From contig JAPFBL010000166.1 in NCBI GenBank assembly GCA_026182355.1, positions 806,001 through 870,000 on the forward strand: 64,000 bases of DNA. Direction: 5' to 3'. The translations under genes and the position numbers were made by a program. This DNA is from Hermatobates lingyangjiaoensis. Its lineage: Eukaryota; Arthropoda; Insecta; Hemiptera; Hermatobatidae. Shown piece by piece: positions 54,965 to 63,669 of the stretch; the stretch's first letter is position 1; each line of letters begins with the position of its first letter. Under the pieces are notes generated by a model. It was not told the origin of the DNA, made no database searches, and was given only the letters and a program-made list of their open reading frames with translations.

Positions 54965-57480
54965 TCAGGAGTAAATACTAGAATATAACAAATTGCAAAG
55001 TAAATGAACATACATTTAATTTAAATTTAAATGGAAAAATAAAAAAACCATATAAACATATAAACCGTTGCAAGTAAAGTTTAAAGGCAACTAAACTAGA
55101 AGTTAGAATGTAGGCGTGAATATTACATAGGGTGGGTGGGAGGCAATAAAAATGATCTTCCAGTGTAATAAACTCTCATATGGTGGTAGCATTTTTTCTG
55201 AATTCTTTAACTATTTTTAAGTAATTAGAAGTTTTTTTTATAATTAGAAACCATATTTAAATCTTAATTTTTAAAACTCACATTTGAAACACACTTTGAT
55301 AATCTTGGTTCAGCAAGTGAAAGTTTTCTGAATTTTGTAATATGTAGTGTTTTTTATGTGCTTTAATAAATTAGGAAAAAAATTGATGTTAATAAATTCT
55401 GCAAAGAGAATTAAATATTTTATTTTTATATGAAAAATTAAAATCTACATTTATATTGAAGTTGAAAAGTAAGAAAGAATCTTTTATATAATACAAACAA
55501 ATTATGTTATTGGCTTGTGTAGTACTTTTGATAGAATTTCTCTTATGATACTAAGGACATTCATCCATATCTGAACTCAATATGATTATATCAAAGAGCG
55601 GGGTAATCAGCCTGCTAATTAAATACACATAATATGTTTTGTTGTTATAAGTTTATATATATTGCTATAAAATGATTTAATAAACTAATTTCATTTTGTG
55701 GGATATAGTTGAAAATTTATTCGCATAGAATTCATTAATGGATTTCAGGAGTTCTGATTGCAATAAAACAATACATTTTCTCTTCATAATTTGATGTCAG
55801 TGTTGAGAAAGCTGCGAAATAATTGTAGATGGGACTAACTGAGCTTCAACAAAAACCACATTATCATTCAAGAAATGTAGTTTATTATATCTGTGCTATC
55901 CATAGCTTTTCGTAAATTAAGTTTTCTTCTTAAAACGTCAGTAACATATTTCTTTATTTAGACCAAGGTACTACATATATTTTTTTTCATCTCAGCGTTT
56001 AGGAATAGTGCGAATTGATGAAATGATGTTTTACTTCAAGTGAATTTAAATTCCACTTTATTATAAACATTTGTCAAATCTTGTTAATTAGTGCTAAGCC
56101 CCACCCGAACGATTTTGCACGTTGTGCATCTACAAGAGGGACTAAAGAATTTGATAAACTGATTTGAGGTTACAACAACCCCTATTCACAAAGTATGATG
56201 GACTTATGTAGTAATATGTTTACTGACCTCTGTGGTACTTACAATCTACATCTATGGATTTTAAATTGGACTGTTTGGTGATAATATTTAATAAACAAAG
56301 TAGCGGCATTTCTATGGAAATGATGAAGAGATGTTTTCAATTATTGTTGAAGTTGGTTTATTATAGTTTGAATTCCCTGATACTTCTTACAAGTAGAGAG
56401 TGGTACGAATGTATTGGAAATGGCTATGTGCAATGAAGAAGCGGGCTGCGTGACTAGTACTCGGCAAAACTAACAAGTTTATCAGGTCGCCAGGTTTAGA
56501 CTGGGGGCTCGTGATCAAATATCCACTTTGGCTCACATGAAAGTCTATCATGCCTTGCCCTCCACGGCCCTCAATTAACTCCCTTCGCCTAACTGAATAT
56601 AAATCATCCTTTAAATCCCAAACTCTATTTCATCGACTGAGTCAAAAATTATCAATCCTTATTCAAAAATATTATGACGACAGCTTCTTTATTTGTGTTT
56701 TTTGATTAGATACTTTACAAAAGAAAGGTTGGAATTACTATATACTAAAAATTATCAGACATTTCTTATCTTGAGAAGTCGTGTTACTATTTTAAAATCA
56801 ACAGAAAAGAAAAAGCTCCAAAACTTTTCGATGTAACACTTTGCAGAACAACTAAAAAAATAAAGGAGGAGGGACAAAAAAAAGGTAGAAACTATTTAGA
56901 AATGAAGAGGAGATAAGGAAGGACAATGCCTTCAATCAAGTGGAAAAGTACTGGGACATTGGACATTGGACAGAGGAACCGTAATGACAGTTGTTGCAAT
57001 ATTTCATGAATCACCTACTGAAATAATTTAAACAAACCTGAGTGGATATTAATGAAACAGTCAAAATTAGCGAGTCTTTAAGCTACGTCCAATAATCGAA
57101 CTTTAGCAAACTTTTGACTTTTATTGAGCATTTAGTATGTCCCCGATTCATGTAATGATTGTTAAAAACTGGATAATTTTTTCAACAGTGCATTGCTGTT
57201 GTTTAAGGGTCGTTTTAAGGCCTTTATGAGCTTGCAATTCATGCTTCCTTTATTAAAATTGCAATGCAAAAAATGAATATTTTAAAACACTCTTCTGTAT
57301 AATTAACAAATGCTTTATCAAACGACTTTTTTAATTACTATCACATTTAAACTACTATCACAATACAGACGCTGAAAGCTTTCAAAAATATTCCTGTAAA
57401 TGCTAGAACTCGAGCTACAGGTAGCTCGAGTAGTAAGTATACACTAGAATGCTTGTGGAAATGTCATTCAGAACATCAGA
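54965..57480. other. Stretch with nothing firm recognised
   Basis: No repeat shared with the rest of the window was noticed. The small frame at 56254-56436 is not supported. A decayed LINE body could lie here, upstream of the relic at 57517, but I see no reverse transcriptase motif. Confidence 0.35.
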
Positions 57481-57516
57481 GTGTAAATTGATGAATTAAT
57501 GACACAAAATTTGAGT

Positions 57517-57726
57517 GTTGGTATACCTTGGGTTAACGCTCATTTGGGAATCAAGGAAAATGAAGGGATGGTGACCACCGACGACACCTTACAGGTAGTA
57601 TATTGGGTGGTCCCGTTTAGTTACATCTAGACATATATGGCACAGGAGAGCCTGAAACTGTGGGACTACCAGTGGAAGAATTCCCAGAACTGCTCTCAAA
57701 CAAAAAAGTTCTTTCCCACAGTGTAA
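57517..57726 (+). pseudogene. Decayed LINE RNase H / C-terminal relic
   Basis: One frame reads VGIPWVNAHLGIKENEG, like the RNase H motif W(V/I).(A/S)H.GI.GNE of non-LTR retrotransposons. It continues with VVPFSYI, a TAG stop, and then ESLKLWDYQWKNSQNCSQTK and KFFPTV, like the W..(E/Q)W..S..G..T..F.P region that follows RNase H in such elements. Reading frame is kept across the stop. Sequence downstream to about 57830 (DDTDAQHGNYSKCKC) may be the next segment after a further stop. Upstream domains are not visible. Confidence 0.5.
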
Positions 57727-57829
57727 CTACGTCACAAAGCTAATACTAAGAGATGACACAGATGCTCAGCATGGGAACTACAGTAAGTGTAAGTGTGTTG
57801 TATTAACATTTTAGAAGACCTACATGCCC

Positions 57830-59300
57830 TTTGGATTTTCTAATCAAACGTCGACCATTTGTTGTTTGAGTACAAACTGCTGGAAGGAATAAGAGTGGAG
57901 AAGGAATGCAGTGGCCTGGTGGACGTCTGGTGGCACCTGGCATTAGAAACAGCGAAATTGTGCAGACACCAGGAACCCTTTCAGAAATTGATGAATAATA
58001 TAGATTTACAAGATGCATAAGTTATAAGTCATCAATTCAATTAAGTTAGCCCTATGTTAGAAGTATAAAATCAATTAACATATTATAACTAATTTTCCGT
58101 TTATTGTAATGATATAAACTAAAACTCATTGTTACTTTCAGTACAATTTTATTTGATGTTATATTTTGAAAATTAAATTATTATATATTTTAAATTTCAT
58201 AATAAGATATATTTTTTTGGTTAGTGGTTAGTAGTAAATATGTAATCTGCAAGGTGAGACATTGCAATTATACACTCCCAATGCTGGGTTACTGTTAGAG
58301 TGGGGGATCAACTTTATATTTACTGTCTGAAACTGAAATTGTACTGGCTGACAGAATAAAAAATACGGATGCAACCTTTGAAGAAATTAAAACAGCACCA
58401 TCACATTAAATTGACTGAATCAAATAAATCTGAGGCTATCGTTTTCCTAATTAATTTAGATTACTTAAATAAAACGAAAGAAATATTCAGTGATAGGAGG
58501 TAACTTGAATCTCTGTATTGTAACTCATTAGTGAAAATTAATGGGTTCATTAATGAAAGTTTGAAATCCTTTTCTAAAAGCAATAAAGATTTAATTTACA
58601 TATTTTATGCCTAAATCTTCTTCTATTCTATGTATGTATGATCACTAAAACTCGTAAAATTAATTTCTCTCCTCTTCCAATTGTTTGTTCTGTAAGCTCT
58701 GTTAATTATAAACTTCCCATTTATAACCTCAGAGTTGTTAGATTAACCAAATAAAATCAATGATGAGATTAAAACAGGAATGTAGGGAAAAGAAATGCTA
58801 GTACCTTTAGTTGAAGGTGTGTTTGAAATGACCAAATCTGTGCTCCTCAGAAGCTCTGACAATTCATTTAAAAACTTTTAGGGGAATCCATAAAGTGGAG
58901 AAATACTAATATAACAAAGCATTGTATTGACTGAAAGAAAGCTGTAAACATTTTAGGAACTATTTGAAAGAACAGACAAAGAATCGACAATCGACCTTGT
59001 AATCAGCTGGTAAAAACCCAATTTCTTCGAACCGAGGTTGAATAAGTTTGTTTAGTTCTTGCTAACCGCGCCTTAATAATTTATTTTTAAACAGCATACA
59101 AAAAAATGAAAAAAATTCAATTTAATATTCACTCTCATGTATTTTTAAAATAAATTGCCGTCTTTATAAAAGTTCATTTTCTTTCTTAATGTTGGTATAA
59201 AAAGATGTAACAATTGGAATACGAAATTTTAGAGGAAATAGACTTTGGCATGAATTTAGAATCGCCCCTTCTGTATTAAATGTATTAGTAAATGTTTTTC
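57830..59300. other. Stretch without a recognised gene
   Basis: The patch at 57800-58020 is less AT-rich and may belong to the LINE relic. The rest shows nothing recognised. Confidence 0.35.
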
Positions 59301-59324
59301 TAAATATATATGTATATAACTAAA

Positions 59325-59400
59325 GTTTATCGGTGCTCGGTCGGTTCTTCAAGTTCAAATTAAACTCTCAATGCCAACGTCTCGGTTTTTCTTTAAAACT
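59325..59400 (-). repeat. Family C-like end with decayed core
   Basis: On the minus strand near 59370-59400: GAG, ACGT, T, GGC (GAA changed to GAG, no CTGANGA). Then GAACTTGAAGAACCGACCGA and TAAACTTTAGTT to a TA tract. The terminal block matches bases 1-40 of the window. Confidence 0.4.
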
Positions 59401-59596
59401 TTTTTGATAGAGAGAAGTATACATTTAGAAACAGAAAAATCAAGTATTACATTACAACTTATGTTACAAAGACAAAAGTCTGTTAATTTCAACAACAACT
59501 GTCTAGTTTGAATGAGCACGTGATACTCTTAACTTAACTATGCAACTATGCCACTTTTTAAACACTCACTCATATGACATCCATGTGTTCTTCTTA

Positions 59597-59860
59597 TTAT
59601 ATATATATATATATATACTTACAAACTCAAATTTTCGGATTATCAGTCTTCTAACAACCCACCAGGTTCCTGCCGTTGTTCCTGACGGTTTCCGGTGTGC
59701 TTGGTCGCCCATTCTCATTTCTCCTGATGACGAATAATCCGAAAATTTGAGTTTGTAAGTGTGTCTCTTTCTCTATGTGTTGCTTTTCTTCGTTTTTGAG
59801 TTGATTTGCGTCCAGTTTGGATAGTTTTTTTCGAATTTTGAGTGAAATATATATATACGA
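59597..59860. repeat. Family B hairpin
   Basis: Left arm CTTACAAACTCAAATTTTCG (59618-59637) and its complement at 59740-59759. It starts at a (TA)n tract and the right side keeps GCGTCCAGTTTGGAT (59809-59823). The left core is TAGAAGA (inactive). Confidence 0.7.
59721..59754 (+). ncRNA. Hammerhead ribozyme candidate, family B, core intact
   Basis: CTC with GAG; core CTGATGA; C; stem II GAAT against AATCC (weakened); GAA; AATT; T. Confidence 0.6.
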
Positions 59861-59913
59861 ATTCAAATTCAAGAAGAGGAACACCCAGAGTAAAGAAACA
59901 CACTTAAAAATTT

Positions 59914-59944
59914 CTCAAATTTCGGGCCATCAGTCCTCAGGAGA
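59914..59944 (-). ncRNA. Hammerhead candidate, family B, stem III shortened
   Basis: On the minus strand: CTC; core CTGAGGA; C; TGATGGCCC; GAA; ATT (one A lost from AATT); T; GAG. It sits in a separate partial family B copy at about 59860-60010. Confidence 0.5.
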
Positions 59945-60097
59945 AAAGAGAAAGGGAGACCAAGCACGTTGTAGACGCAACGGCAAGTTACCGACCCGGC
60001 AACTGCCAGTGCTACCCCTCGCACCCTGTCTTAAAGTAATAGCATTAAGAGAAGATATAAGCAGAGATTCAGATAAGTAGTACAAGTTCAGTAGATA

Positions 60098-60248
60098 TAT
60101 ATATATATTTGTGTACGATGGCAGCAGGTCTTGCCTTAAGCATAGTTATTAAAATAAGCAGAAGTTTTGTGCATTGACCAATTTCTTGTTGACACTCTCT
60201 AGTTTTCTTATCACTTTGCGGTGAAATTCTGGTAGCTTCCAAAGAAGG
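60098..60248 (-). pseudogene. PLE-like ORF start, left arm
   Basis: On the minus strand from 60248: FANLLWKLPEFHRKVIRKLE, SVNKKLVNA, then stops and a shift, then LCLRQDLLPSYTNI meeting (TA)n. The same ending (LLP.YTNI) occurs at 26270, 40440 and 62265. Confidence 0.5.
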
Positions 60249-60420
60249 TTAGCGAAAGACATTAACACGCACAATAAACTTGAGGTGAACCATGAAAACA
60301 CTTAAATAAACCACTTTTTGAAAAAACTGTTTAATTACTGAAATCACTATGACTAAAAGAAATTTTATTATTTACTATTTTATTTTAACTTCAGTGCATT
60401 AGCCTTAATTAATTTTAGTT

Positions 60421-60460
60421 TGTACCTGAGGATGGCGAATGACAGCCGAAAGCTTGTATT
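60421..60460 (+). ncRNA. Hammerhead ribozyme candidate, family I (AGCT), intact
   Basis: Stem I TGTAC with GTATT (C-G, A-T, T-A, then G-T wobble); core CTGAGGA; T; stem II GGC, loop GAATGACA, GCC; GAA; palindrome AGCT; cleavage base T. It is the only ribozyme in this hairpin, on the plus strand, about 105 bases upstream of the plus-strand ORF start. Confidence 0.75.
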
Positions 60461-60565
60461 ATTCTTTTAGTCATAGTGATTTCTGTAATTAAAACAGTTT
60501 TTTCAAAAAGTGGTTTATTTAAGTGTTTTCGTTGTTCACCTCAAGTATATTGTGCGTGTTAATTT

Positions 60566-60662
60566 CTTTCGCTAACCTTCTTTGGAAGCTACCAGAAGCT
60601 CACCGCAAAGTGATAAGAAAACTAGAGAGTGTCAACAAGAAATTGGTCAATGCAGAAGGTGC
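60566..60662 (+). pseudogene. PLE-like ORF start, right arm
   Basis: Reads FANLLWKLPEAHRKVIRKLE, SVNKKLVNAEGAAYFN, open until the (TA)n tract. The order ribozyme, leader, ORF start on one strand is what a Penelope-like terminal repeat would show. Confidence 0.55.
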
Positions 60663-60694
60663 TGCTTATTTTAATTATATATATATATATATAT

Positions 60695-60945
60695 AGTAAC
60701 GTAGAACGTTGCGTCTATAACGTTCTTGATCTCCCTTTCTCTTTTCTGCTGAAGACGGAGTCCCTAAAAATTCGAGTTTGTGTGTTTCTTTACTCTGTCT
60801 GTTACTCTTCTTAAATTTTGAACTCGTATTGTGTCCAGTTTGGATCGTCTTTACGTTTATTAAGTGAACTATATAGTTATATAGGAAAAATATATAGGTG
60901 ATTGTTATTTTACGTGTTTATGTGAAATCATGTATATATATATAA
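60695..60945 (+). repeat. Family B element
   Basis: From a (TA)n tract through the ribozyme place, GTTTCTTTACTCTGTC, GTGTCCAGTTTGGATCGTC (60831-60849). A family D terminus (TTTTACGTGTTTATGTGAAA at about 60909-60928) is fused at the right, before TA-rich DNA. Confidence 0.6.
60746..60777 (+). ncRNA. Hammerhead-like motif, family B, GAA lost
   Basis: Core CTGAAGA; C; GGAGTCCC; TAA in place of GAA; AATT; cleavage base C; GAG. Confidence 0.5.
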
Positions 60946-61684
60946 ACACGAGTTCGAAATAGAAGAAAGGTAACATTATGATGTTATATGTATCAATTTT
61001 CTAATTCTATATATATGAGGTAATGTGATTATAAAAGATGAAAGCTACCTCTATTAATGTTATACGATTTGAAGCAGTCAACTAGAATTTCTTTCTCCAG
61101 TTGTAGTGTACTTATGATGGGAATGGTTATGGCAAAGAATACTCTGCGTGGATATGTCATTCACCAGTCTGAATTATAAATCACTCCATGAATACCGTAC
61201 AAATACCATCTAACGTCCTTCTCTCTTCAATAATTCAGGGCTCCACTTTGTCTGGCTACCTACATATATAATTCTATTTCAGATCCCGAATATTCTGCTG
61301 CCTGTTTTGTCTACATTCTTTTTTCTTTTAATATTTTTTAAGGATGACTGAAGTTAAGTCAATATTCCTTGCTAAACATGAAAGTTTAGTTCATACTTAT
61401 TTATGCTTACTTCTTTTTAAACGTCTTCTTCATGTGCTGAAAAGGTTAGTGTGTTCAATAACATAATTTCATAATGAACAGAGGTACATAAATGTACGTA
61501 TGCTTCTACTTTCTAGATATATTGATGGAAAGTTAGTTATTAATTCTAACGATACATCAATTTATAAAATGTGTGAATTGAACATAGAAACAGAAAATAT
61601 ACATAATGAATATACATAATAAACATAATATATAGTTCAATATAGAAAAAGAAACATAGAGAAATCAAAAGAACACACTTACAG

Positions 61685-61718
61685 TCTCTAATTTTCGGTT
61701 TGAACCGTCTTCAGGAGA
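61685..61718 (-). ncRNA. Hammerhead ribozyme candidate, family B, intact
   Basis: On the minus strand: stem I TCTC with GAGA; core CTGAAGA; C; stem II GGTT with ACC (loop CAA); GAA; AATT; cleavage base A. Confidence 0.7.
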
Positions 61719-61821
61719 GATAAGAGAGGGAAACCAAGCGCACTGGTTCAGAGACGGTTGGAGACGTTGGAGATGGTCTCCAACCGTCTCTGAACCAGTG
61801 CGCTTGGTTTCCTTCTCTTAT

Positions 61822-61856
61822 CTCTCCTGAAGACGGTTCAAACCAAAAATTAGACA
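61822..61856 (+). ncRNA. Hammerhead-like motif, family B, GAA lost
   Basis: Core CTGAAGA; C; GGTTCAAACC; AAA in place of GAA; AATT; A; GACACTG. The mirror copy is intact. Confidence 0.6.
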
Positions 61857-62217
61857 CTGTAAGTGTGTTCTTTTGATTTCTCTATGTTTCTTTTTCTATA
61901 TTGAACTTCATTTGTCCGTTTTGGATCGTATTTCCAACGAATAAGTGTTAAACATAATATATATATTCATACTATATTTTTATAATATGAATACAATATT
62001 CTAACTTCTCTGGAATAACGATATCTCTTTAGAGCGACTCACGTCTATTTTCCTCAAGACGAGTCAATCGAACTATAGTAGTGAGTTTCTGTAATTTCTT
62101 TTATGTGCGTTCTTATTGGAAGTCTATTATATACGAGTATATGCAATGAAATAAAACAATTACTTCAGCCAAGTAACGAAATTTACATAAATACAACACT
62201 CAAAGGTTGTGTGATCT

Positions 62218-62219
<2 letters not shown>

Positions 62220-62263
<44 letters not shown>
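62220..62263. repeat. Long (TA)n tract
   Basis: 44 bases of uninterrupted TA, the longest in the window. It borders the minus-strand PLE-like fragment that follows. Confidence 0.95.
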
Positions 62264-62264
<1 letters not shown>

Positions 62265-62266
<2 letters not shown>

Positions 62267-62402
62267 TATACTTTGGCAGCAGACCTTGATTTAAACATGT
62301 TTTATTTAAAAGTATGCCGATTTTCATTTTTGATCTTTTTCTGTTTAATTTTTCAAGTATCCTAAACTTAGTTTTCAACCCTTCAGGTAATATATACATC
62401 AA
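62265..62402 (-). pseudogene. PLE-like ORF start, left arm
   Basis: On the minus strand: YILPEGLKTKFRILEKLNRK, RSKMKIGILLNKTCLNQG, LLPKYTNI, then (TA)n. It is the mirror of 62724-62860. The frame is open throughout, so this copy is young or conserved. Confidence 0.55.
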
Positions 62403-62636
62403 TTCTCCAAATTATTTATTACTGAACTCCATAAAATGAAACTGAAATAAACTGAAAATCTGAGATTGTGGAACCTCCAAGACTGTGTAACCCCCACGAC
62501 CGAGTAACCTCCGAGTCCTCTCAATGTTGTTAATTCCTTAATATGGCCATGTACTAGTTAGTATTTAGAATATGTATAATAACTTTTTGATAGTGTTTTT
62601 TCTTTAATTAATTTATTAATTAGTTACAATCTTATA

Positions 62637-62680
62637 TCAGTGAAGATGGTCTATGACGACTGAAACGTTGGAACAATTTA
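62637..62680 (+). ncRNA. Hammerhead-like motif, ACGT type, core start lost
   Basis: GTGAAGA where CTGAAGA is expected; TG; GTC with GAC; T; GAA; ACGT; T; GG. It lies about 45 bases upstream of the PLE-like ORF start on the same strand. Confidence 0.5.
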
Positions 62681-62723
62681 TTGTGTAGTTTTATAGTTTA
62701 GAATTATAACTTCGATTAATTTT

Positions 62724-62857
62724 ATGGAGTTCAGTAATAAATCATTTGGAGAATTGATGTATATATTACCTGAAGGGTTGAAAACTAAGTTTAGGAAACT
62801 TGAAAAATTAAACAGAAAAAGAACAAAAATGAAAATCGGCATACTCTTTAACAAAAC

Positions 62858-62860
<3 letters not shown>
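62724..62860 (+). pseudogene. PLE-like ORF start, right arm
   Basis: ATG at 62724: MEFSNKSFGELMYILPEGLK, FRKLEKLNRKRTKMKIGI, LFNKT, then (TA)n at 62859-62889. It pairs with the left arm as reverse complement. Truncation comes at FNKT, earlier than in the left arm (LLPKYTNI). Confidence 0.55.
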
Positions 62861-62893
<33 letters not shown>

Positions 62894-62951
62894 TATTATA
62901 TGTAGTTAAAAAAAACTGTAACACATAGCAAGAAACATAACTTAGGACTCA

Positions 62952-62993
62952 TTTTTTAATATTGCGACCATATAGAGGTCGTCCTCAGAAGAA
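62952..62993 (-). ncRNA. Hammerhead-like motif, ATAT type, GAA changed to GCA
   Basis: On the minus strand: CTGAGGA; C; stem II GACC, loop TCTATAT, GGTC; GCA; ATAT; T. A good four-pair stem II supports the assignment despite the changed A. Decayed relatives lie at 63395-63470. Confidence 0.5.
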
Positions 62994-63167
62994 GAAGTGA
63001 ATTAAAGGAGGGACGGCAGTCGACTATCTATGTTGACTATTTCTATGTGTCACAGTTTATCAGTCCTTCTGGATCACATTTCGTTTATCACTTATGTGCA
63101 TATATATTATTACATATATATATGCAGAAAAATAACAATAAATAAACACGTGATGCAATCAATGAAG

Positions 63168-63290
63168 TTTAAACCATAATGGCAAAAGGAAAACAATACA
63201 AATAAATGCTCTGATGACATACATTGAAAGGCCTCTGAGCATTTATTTCTATTGCTTTCCTTTTTCCATTGTGGTTTAAACTTCATATAT
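63168..63290. repeat. Family E hairpin with one central ribozyme
   Basis: Arms TGAAGTTTAAACCATAATGG (63168-63187) and complement at about 63264-63284 enclose a single ribozyme motif. The right side meets (TA)n at 63287. Confidence 0.75.
63204..63246 (+). ncRNA. Hammerhead candidate, family E with perfect AGGCCT
   Basis: AAATGCT with AGCATTT can pair over seven bases if TG after the cleavage base bulges; core CTGATGA; CATACATT (weak stem II); GAA; palindrome AGGCCT; cleavage base C. Confidence 0.55.
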
Positions 63291-63522
63291 ATTATATATA
63301 TATATATATACTATGATAAACGGAAATGGTCCGGCAGGAGAGATTACACTTAAAAACACTGTGACACATAGGCAAAAACATAACAAAAACTCACTTTACA
63401 ATGTTTCGACCGTAATGGCGGTCGAAAAATAATGGCGGCTTTGCTTGAAATATTGAAAAATGAGTCTTTGTTATGTTTTTGTGTATGTGCCACAGTTTAT
63501 TTTAAGTGTATATATATTGTTA

Positions 63523-63630
63523 AATAACGCCCCATATTTGGCTTGAACCTGTTTCTTACACAGTTTCTCCAGTTTCCGGAATTCCTTCCTCGTCTCTTCA
63601 TTAAAACTTTAAAGCTTATCACCAATATTG
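63523..63630 (-). pseudogene. PLE-like ORF fragment with FN end at TA
   Basis: On the minus strand: NEETRKEFRKLEKLCKKQVQ, AKYGALFNN, then TA-rich DNA at 63520. It matches the RKLEKL.K......FN pattern of the family. It follows, on the same strand, the ribozyme relic at 63630-63669. Confidence 0.5.
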
Positions 63631-63669
63631 TTATTCGACATGTTTTGAATGTACCACATTCATCATGAG
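63630..63669 (-). ncRNA. Hammerhead-like motif, family J (ACATGT)
   Basis: On the minus strand: CATGATGA (core start altered); stem II GAATGT, loop GGT, ACATTC; AAA in place of GAA; palindrome ACATGT; cleavage base C. A perfect six-pair stem II and palindrome survive although two core sites are lost. Confidence 0.5.

Larger units (their letters stand above)
60098..60662. repeat. Family I inverted repeat with PLE-like ORF ends
   Basis: Arms of about 190 bases (60172-60360 and 60463-60652) are near-perfect complements around a 100-base centre that holds one ribozyme motif. Both arms encode the same peptide start facing outward. The left side runs on to LLPSYTNI at a (TA)n tract (60097-60110); the right stops after AYFN at another (60676-60694). 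Confidence 0.8.
61660..61960. repeat. Family B hairpin, subfamily with long GC-rich arms
   Basis: Arms include CCAAGCGCACTGGTTCAGAG and complement (61734-61753, 61790-61809) and meet at GGAGACGTTGGAGATGGTC. The right side ends with TTTGTCCGTTTTGGATCG and TTTCCAACG (61911-61940). Two ribozyme motifs lie inside. Confidence 0.75.

Noticed and set aside
62103..62294. 63-codon frame ending in alternating Ile/Tyr
   Set aside because: The Ile-Tyr run is the translation of the long (TA)n tract. No support for the rest.
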